Source of the DNA: Acidobacteriota bacterium
GTDB taxonomy: Bacteria; Acidobacteriota; Terriglobia; Terriglobales; Acidobacteriaceae
Length of the DNA: 64,000 bases
Direction: 5' to 3'
NCBI GenBank assembly: GCA_023410055.1
Contig: JAEYQK010000007.1
Coordinates: 1-64,000 of the forward strand
In this document: piece by piece, positions 59,675-64,000 of the stretch
How the letters are laid out: the number at the start of each line of letters is the position of its first letter
How positions within the stretch are numbered: the first letter of the stretch is position 1
Position numbers and translations under genes: made by a program
The notes under the pieces: model-generated
Told to the model about the DNA's origin: nothing
The model's input: only the letters and a program-made list of their open reading frames with translations
Database searches by the model: none

Positions 59675-60304
59675 CTATTCGGCAGGAGGACGCATTCCGC
59701 CGAGGCCCTTCATCATGTTGGTCATGTCAAACTTCTGATAACCAGCAGGAACCTGGAACAACGACGCAGGCTGCGGGCCGGTCTTGATGTTCGTCAGTTC
59801 CATGGTGCTGCCGTCGGAGGTGACGGTCTTAACCGGGATGCTGGACTTCTGCGAGATCCAGGTGGTCAGGTTGGGGCCGTTGCCCTTGCTGACGAATTGC
59901 CACTTCGTGCACAGTTCGCCGTTCATCATCTCGGTGCCGACCTTCGTGCAAGTGGTGTTGGGCAGGCCTTCGCAAGGATTGGCCGGGTTGTAACTGCGAT
60001 AGCTCGCACCCTTCTTCTCGGCGTTCGCTGTGCTCATCTCCATGTACATCTTCTGCGCGGGCATGATCATCCAGGCCAGCTTCTTCGTGTTGTCGGCGAT
60101 GGTGATGCTCTGTTGTCCGCGCGCGTTCATTTCCATGCGGACCTTATTGCCGTCGGAGTAGAGCTTTCCGTCGGCGGTGATGCCCTTGCCGGTCATCTTC
60201 ATGTCGGCCGAAAACGATGGTGCACCGGTTTGAGCCATCACTGGCAGAACGACTGCGGCTACGAGTACCAGGACAAAACAGCAGAGTAGGGTTCTACGAG
60301 TCAC
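59675..60304 (-). CDS. Secreted DUF4412-like (LolA-fold) protein
   Basis: This 209-residue protein from GTG 60304 (AAGGAG 7 nt upstream) has a signal peptide (about residues 1-24, ending VMAQT) and a beta-rich domain of the DUF4412/LolA-like type: MKMTGKGITADGKLYSDGNK, VRMEMNARGQQSITIAD, LAWMIMPAQKMYMEM and TTWISQKSSIPVKTV. Two cysteine-containing segments (NPCEGLPNTTCT, GELCTKW) could form disulfides. The family is periplasmic or lipoprotein-like with no proven activity. The longer open frame to 60427 is rejected because it lacks a signal peptide at its start. Confidence 0.78.
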   Translation of the reverse strand: MTRRTLLCCFVLVLVAAVVLPVMAQTGAPSFSADMKMTGKGITADGKLYSDGNKVRMEMNARGQQSITIADNTKKLAWMIMPAQKMYMEMSTANAEKKGASYRSYNPANPCEGLPNTTCTKVGTEMMNGELCTKWQFVSKGNGPNLTTWISQKSSIPVKTVTSDGSTMELTNIKTGPQPASLFQVPAGYQKFDMTNMMKGLGGMRPPAE

Positions 60305-60525
60305 TTTACGCTCCTTAGTTTTCGCGAGCTGCGGCAGTACTGCTACTGCAACATCGACAACAGGGGCCCTGATCTGCGCAGCATTGTTTACGGCGCGTAT
60401 CTTAACATCCGAAGGAGCATTCCCCAAGCACAGTGTTTTGTTGCAGTTGGGCCAAGAAATCGCGCTGTGACAGAAGTCATATTGCTGGCAGGGACTGGCC
60501 TGTAACGTGGGTGTCTGGTGAGGCT

Positions 60526-61602
60526 ATGGCAGTGCACGAAGTACTGAGCGAAAGCCGTGTCCAGGCGAAACAGCAGACGGCTGCGAAGAAGAAACTGGTC
60601 AGGCGAACGGATGTCGACTATTCGCAGCGGTTGCGGCGGTCCGTGCAGTTGGCGTTTCTGGCGCTGAATGTCTGGATTGGAATTCAGTTCTACTTCTTCG
60701 TGCGCTATTTCGAGAACGGAGCCCAAGGGACGTGGATGTCACGACCAGCGGGAGTCGAGGGCTGGCTTCCGATCGCGGCTCTGATGAACCTGAAAGCCAC
60801 GCTGATGACAGGCACGCTGCCGTCGGTGCATCCGGCGGGACTGTTCTTGCTGCTGGCGTTTCTGGGAATGTCGTTTCTGCTGCGTAAGGCGTTCTGCGGA
60901 TGGCTTTGTCCGGTGGGAACGGTGTCGGAGTATCTGTGGCGGGTCGGTCGCAGGCTGTTTGGGAAGAATTTCAAGCTCCCACGCGTACTTGATACTGGTC
61001 TGCGTGGGCTGAAGTATCTGCTGCTCGGGCTCTTCTTATATGCCGTCATTCACATGCCGCTGGATAGTCTGATTACGTTTTTGCATGGACCCTACGGGCT
61101 GATTGCCGACGTGAAGATGCTGAATTTCTTCCGGTTCATGGGGACAACGGCGCTGGTGGTGGTCGGGCTTCTGGTTGTCGCGTCGGTACTGGTTCAGAAC
61201 TTCTGGTGCAGGTATTTGTGTCCATACGGCGCGCTGATGGGGCTGGCTGCGTTGTTGAGCCCGGTGCGAATCAGGCGCGAAGAGAGTGCGTGCATCGACT
61301 GTGGGAAGTGCGCGAAGGCGTGTCCGTCGGCATTGCCGGTGGACAAGCTAGTGACGATCAAGTCGGCGGAGTGCATGGCGTGCATGGAGTGCATTGCGGT
61401 GTGCCCGGCGAAAGATGCGCTGAGCCTTGCGACGATGGTGCCAAAGCGGCGCGTGCCTGCTTGGGCAATGGCCGCGGGAATCACGATCATATTCTTTGGA
61501 CTGCTGGGATACGCGCGCGCCACCGGGCACTGGGAGAGCAACATCCCCCCGCACACGTATCTTAAGTTGATTCCACATGCACAGGAACTTAGTCACCCCT
61601 GA
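60526..61602 (+). CDS. NapH/CcoG-like membrane polyferredoxin
   Basis: This 358-residue protein has four to five membrane helices and several iron-sulfur motifs. The Fer4_5-type loops are CGWLCPVG (124-131) and CRYLCPYG. A bacterial 2[4Fe-4S] ferredoxin domain follows (CIDCGKCAKACPS and CMACMECIAVCPA), and a last membrane helix ends the protein. NapH-like proteins pass electrons from quinol to periplasmic partners, while CcoG/RdxA-like ones act in copper-oxidase assembly. The neighbours do not show which. ATG 60526 is chosen from the conserved start; the stop lies 1 bp from the stop of the convergent glycosyltransferase. Confidence 0.85.
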   Translation: MAVHEVLSESRVQAKQQTAAKKKLVRRTDVDYSQRLRRSVQLAFLALNVWIGIQFYFFVRYFENGAQGTWMSRPAGVEGWLPIAALMNLKATLMTGTLPSVHPAGLFLLLAFLGMSFLLRKAFCGWLCPVGTVSEYLWRVGRRLFGKNFKLPRVLDTGLRGLKYLLLGLFLYAVIHMPLDSLITFLHGPYGLIADVKMLNFFRFMGTTALVVVGLLVVASVLVQNFWCRYLCPYGALMGLAALLSPVRIRREESACIDCGKCAKACPSALPVDKLVTIKSAECMACMECIAVCPAKDALSLATMVPKRRVPAWAMAAGITIIFFGLLGYARATGHWESNIPPHTYLKLIPHAQELSHP

Positions 61603-61603
61603 T

Positions 61604-62896
61604 TCAAGCCGCGATGGCCCCAGGTTTCTCCGCCGGCAAGTTGGAAGCGATAGGGATGACCGGCGGAGGCGGTGGCATCAGCGTTGTGCCGGCCGGGAAG
61701 GCCCCCCAGGTGGGGCGCACGCGACCCAAGCGAGATCGCAACGAGTACATCTTGGGACGTCGATGCCAATCGAAGGTCCGTAAGTATTGCCTAATGATCT
61801 GGGGCATGGTCATGCGCATCGCGGCGTGAAAATTCTGCTCAGCCATGTTGTGCTGTAGATCGAGATCCTGCAAGAGCGAAGCGAGCGTCTGAACGAGGCT
61901 GTCGTGGTCGCCACGACGGTAGAACTCCATCGCGATGTGCTCTTCGGCGGCCATGTCGTGGAATTCGGGGATGTCGGCACACAGGATTGGTACTCCGAAC
62001 TGGCAGGCCTGATGAGCGACGCCGCTGGAGCCGGTCGCCGAGTTGTAAGGCATTACCAGGACGCTGGCCGTACTGAACAACTCGGGGATGTCCTCTTCTT
62101 CAACGTAACCATGCACGGTGATGCGTGGGTCATGTTTTACGCGCTCCGCGATTCCTTCGACGTAACCGGGAGTCGATGGATGATTCTCCCCAGCGATGAT
62201 CAGGCGGGCGTCGGGAACCTGCTTTGCGATGCGGTCGAACGTTTCCAGAAGAATTTCAAGCCGTTTGTAAGTCCCCCATTTGCCGAAGGCCAGAACGCGG
62301 CGTTCGGGATTATTGCGACGAGAAAAGTCGGGGTACTGCGGTGAGCCGGCGAATACGCCGTGAGCCCGCAGATGTACATTCTTGCCGCGGTACTTGTGAA
62401 TGAGGGTGCGGCGGTAAGCGGGCAGCAGCACCGTAAGGGAGTTGGACATCAGCAATAGCCGGGTTGCGATAGCGCCTCCCAGTCGATAAAGGTTGGGGTG
62501 GCGAATGCCGCCATCGGCCAGATCAAGATTCTCCATCAGGTGATGAAGGGTTACGTGGGTCGAAAAACCGGCCCCTCGAATGAGAGCGGGAGCGCATAGG
62601 CCAAGAAAGGCCGGCAATGGAGTGGTGCCAAAACTTGAAAATACACTGTTGAACCAAACGATATCGGGACGGGTCTCGCGGATGTTTTTGAGCAGGCGTA
62701 TGGGAGTCTTCGGATCGTTTGGCTTCCAGCAGCGGACAACGTTGAAGTCCGGTAATTCGGCATGGCATTCGAACTCATCGGCGAGGACTGTAAGGCTGAG
62801 AAAAGGATCGCGCTGGAGCTCAGTAGCAAGGTGAAAACCATACTCATTCAGCCGCTCGTGACTAGGCGGAAAACTAGTAACCAGGCAGATTCTCAT
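61604..62896 (-). CDS. GT4-family glycosyltransferase, isolated
   Basis: This 430-residue GT-B enzyme has MRICLVTSFPPSHERLNEYG at the start, VLAFGKWGTYKRLEILLETF and ARLIIAGENHPSTPGYVEGI in the donor domain, and the donor motif ASVLVMPYNSATGSSGVAHQ. An unusual proline-rich tail ends it. It stands alone, about 17 kb from the exopolysaccharide locus and convergent with the ferredoxin gene, so its product may be a different glycan. Confidence 0.9.
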   Translation of the reverse strand: MRICLVTSFPPSHERLNEYGFHLATELQRDPFLSLTVLADEFECHAELPDFNVVRCWKPNDPKTPIRLLKNIRETRPDIVWFNSVFSSFGTTPLPAFLGLCAPALIRGAGFSTHVTLHHLMENLDLADGGIRHPNLYRLGGAIATRLLLMSNSLTVLLPAYRRTLIHKYRGKNVHLRAHGVFAGSPQYPDFSRRNNPERRVLAFGKWGTYKRLEILLETFDRIAKQVPDARLIIAGENHPSTPGYVEGIAERVKHDPRITVHGYVEEEDIPELFSTASVLVMPYNSATGSSGVAHQACQFGVPILCADIPEFHDMAAEEHIAMEFYRRGDHDSLVQTLASLLQDLDLQHNMAEQNFHAAMRMTMPQIIRQYLRTFDWHRRPKMYSLRSRLGRVRPTWGAFPAGTTLMPPPPPVIPIASNLPAEKPGAIAA

Positions 62897-63229
62897 TGGG
62901 CCCCGGGGCGGGTGTTGCCAAAAAGCGCACCTGTCCCCTGGCGCTTATCGACCTCCCGCACGAATTGAATTTAGCTGTTCGCTGTTGTAGGAGATGGCTT
63001 CAAGTGCGGCGGAGTTGGCGGCATCAAGGAAATACGCATGCTGGACGAAGTGTCAGCACTCCGAAGCAGGATGACGGGTATTCACCTGCTCTCGGAAGAT
63101 TCCGATGCCTTTGTTGCTGCATCTAACTAGATATTGAACCGCTGGTTGCCTTCGATGTATATCGCGTTAAAGGTCCTTTAACAATCAGGCGATAACTTGG
63201 GCGCTGGGTTATCCTTATGGTTCTTCGTG
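62897..63229. other. Intergenic region between the glycosyltransferase and ppk1
   Basis: About 330 bp holding the promoters of two divergent genes. No gene is supported; a short frame ending TAG at about 63128 (GIKEIRMLDEVSALRSR...) has no convincing start. Confidence 0.4.
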
Positions 63230-64000
63230 ATGGCAAGGCGAACTCTCGACAATCCGGCTTATTACCTTAATCGTGAAAGCTCCTGGCTCGACTTCGACTT
63301 CAGAGTGCTCGAAGAAGCTGAGGACGAAGGGAACCCGTTGCTGGAGCGGGTGAAGTTTCTCGCGATCTCGGCCAGCAACCTGGACGAGTTTTTTGAAGTT
63401 CGAGTAGCTGGACTACTGCAGCGGATTGAAGACGGACTCAGCGATACTGGTCCTGACGGCCTCTCTGCTACAGAGGAGTTGAACCTAATCTCCGAGAAGT
63501 GTCACGAACTGGTGGATGCTCAGTATCGCTGCTGGAATGAGCAACTGCGCCCGGCACTCTCGGAGAATGGCATTCGCGTGCTCGGGTTGAAGGAACTCAG
63601 CACTGGCGCGCGCCAGTACGTGACCGAGTACCGCGAAAAAGAGCTCGATCCACTGCTTACGCCGGTGACTGTGGATCCGGCTCACCCGTTCCCGCGTGTT
63701 CTGAACAAGGCTTTGTGCCAGGCGTTGCTGCTGAAGCGGCGGCGCAGGTCAGCAATGACGTACATGGGTGTGGTGACGGTGCCCAGGGCATTGCCGCGAT
63801 TCATCCGCCTGCCGCGAACGGGCGATACGGACGATTACGTGTTTCTTGCTGATATCGTCGCTGCACACGCGGCGGAAATGTATCGCGGTTACGACATCAT
63901 TTCGGAAGCGGCGTTCCGAATAACTCGAAACAGCAATCTGTATTTTCTGGAAGAAGAAGCAAGAAGCCTGCTCGAATCGGTTCGGGCCGAGTTGCACAAC
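63230..64000 (+). CDS. ppk1: Polyphosphate kinase Ppk1 (N-terminal 257 codons; cut by the window edge)
   Basis: Ppk1 makes inorganic polyphosphate from ATP and is a peripheral membrane enzyme. The 257 residues visible cover the N-terminal domain, with LNRESSWLDFDFRVLEEA, PLLERVKFLAISASNLDEFF and VRVAGL (the NLDEFF signature). The start of the head domain is also present (TPVTVDPAHPFPRVLNKALC). ATG 63230 begins just before the conserved sequence; GTG 63227 is a possible alternative. The catalytic histidines lie beyond the window. Confidence 0.93.
   Translation, partial: MARRTLDNPAYYLNRESSWLDFDFRVLEEAEDEGNPLLERVKFLAISASNLDEFFEVRVAGLLQRIEDGLSDTGPDGLSATEELNLISEKCHELVDAQYRCWNEQLRPALSENGIRVLGLKELSTGARQYVTEYREKELDPLLTPVTVDPAHPFPRVLNKALCQALLLKRRRRSAMTYMGVVTVPRALPRFIRLPRTGDTDDYVFLADIVAAHAAEMYRGYDIISEAAFRITRNSNLYFLEEEARSLLESVRAELHN

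Overview
This window looks like a chromosomal segment of an acidobacterium (Acidobacteriota, probably Terriglobia; placement inferred from gene content, not tested). It has moderately high GC, few tRNA- or phage-like signals, and families common in that phylum: an ADP-forming acetyl-CoA synthetase fused to a GNAT domain, GH27 alpha-galactosidase, M2 and M28 peptidases, DUF1440, an ExeA-type ATPase fused to a TonB C-terminus, and a UpxY-like NusG paralogue. No rRNA, tRNA, CRISPR array, transposase or integrase was seen.

Left part (1-11.2 kb, mostly minus strand): an ergothioneine pair (egtB, partial egtD), a DUF1440 membrane protein, a small cytochrome c, the acyl-CoA synthetase/acetyltransferase, a secreted alpha-galactosidase, a plus-strand CCA-adding enzyme, and a two-component pair (soluble histidine kinase plus NtrC-type sigma-54 response regulator).

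Central part (11.2-44.1 kb, plus strand): a large Wzx/Wzy-type exopolysaccharide locus. It opens with a PilZ protein and a sigma-54 enhancer-binding protein that has its own -24/-12-like promoter. After a terminator and a leader of about 0.5 kb comes a NusG-like antiterminator. Then follow a CapD/PglF-type dehydratase, an ExeA-TonB fusion, the initiating sugar transferase, a Wzc-type tyrosine kinase, glycosyltransferases, a Wzy-like polymerase, a Wzx flippase, methyltransferases, a phosphotransferase, two exported or anchored proteins (beta-propeller, beta-helix), and a Wza-like export protein. Many genes overlap by 1-4 bp.

The 3' end of this locus is the most unusual part: a nucleotidyltransferase-kinase fusion, a methyltransferase, a LarA-like (nickel-pincer racemase family) protein, an ATP-grasp ligase, and the pair comA/comB (phosphosulfolactate synthase and phosphatase). 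My main hypothesis is that this cassette makes a sulfolactate-type acid, possibly changes its stereochemistry, and couples it through an amide or similar bond to a sugar or other component of the polymer.

Right part (44.2-64 kb): a tiny acidic Cys/His protein, an M28 peptidase, and a carbamoyl-phosphate/ornithine cluster (cyclic-2,3-diphosphoglycerate-synthetase-like GTPase, ornithine carbamoyltransferase, carbamate kinase, aspartate carbamoyltransferase, ornithine aminotransferase). These are followed by an M2 dipeptidase, an operon of DUF2569, zinc-ribbon and HtrA-TPR genes, small secreted or membrane proteins, a NapH-like ferredoxin, a lone glycosyltransferase and the 5' part of ppk1. Intergenic spaces carry heptanucleotide tandem repeats and palindromic hairpins; one hairpin stem also occurs in frame inside egtB.
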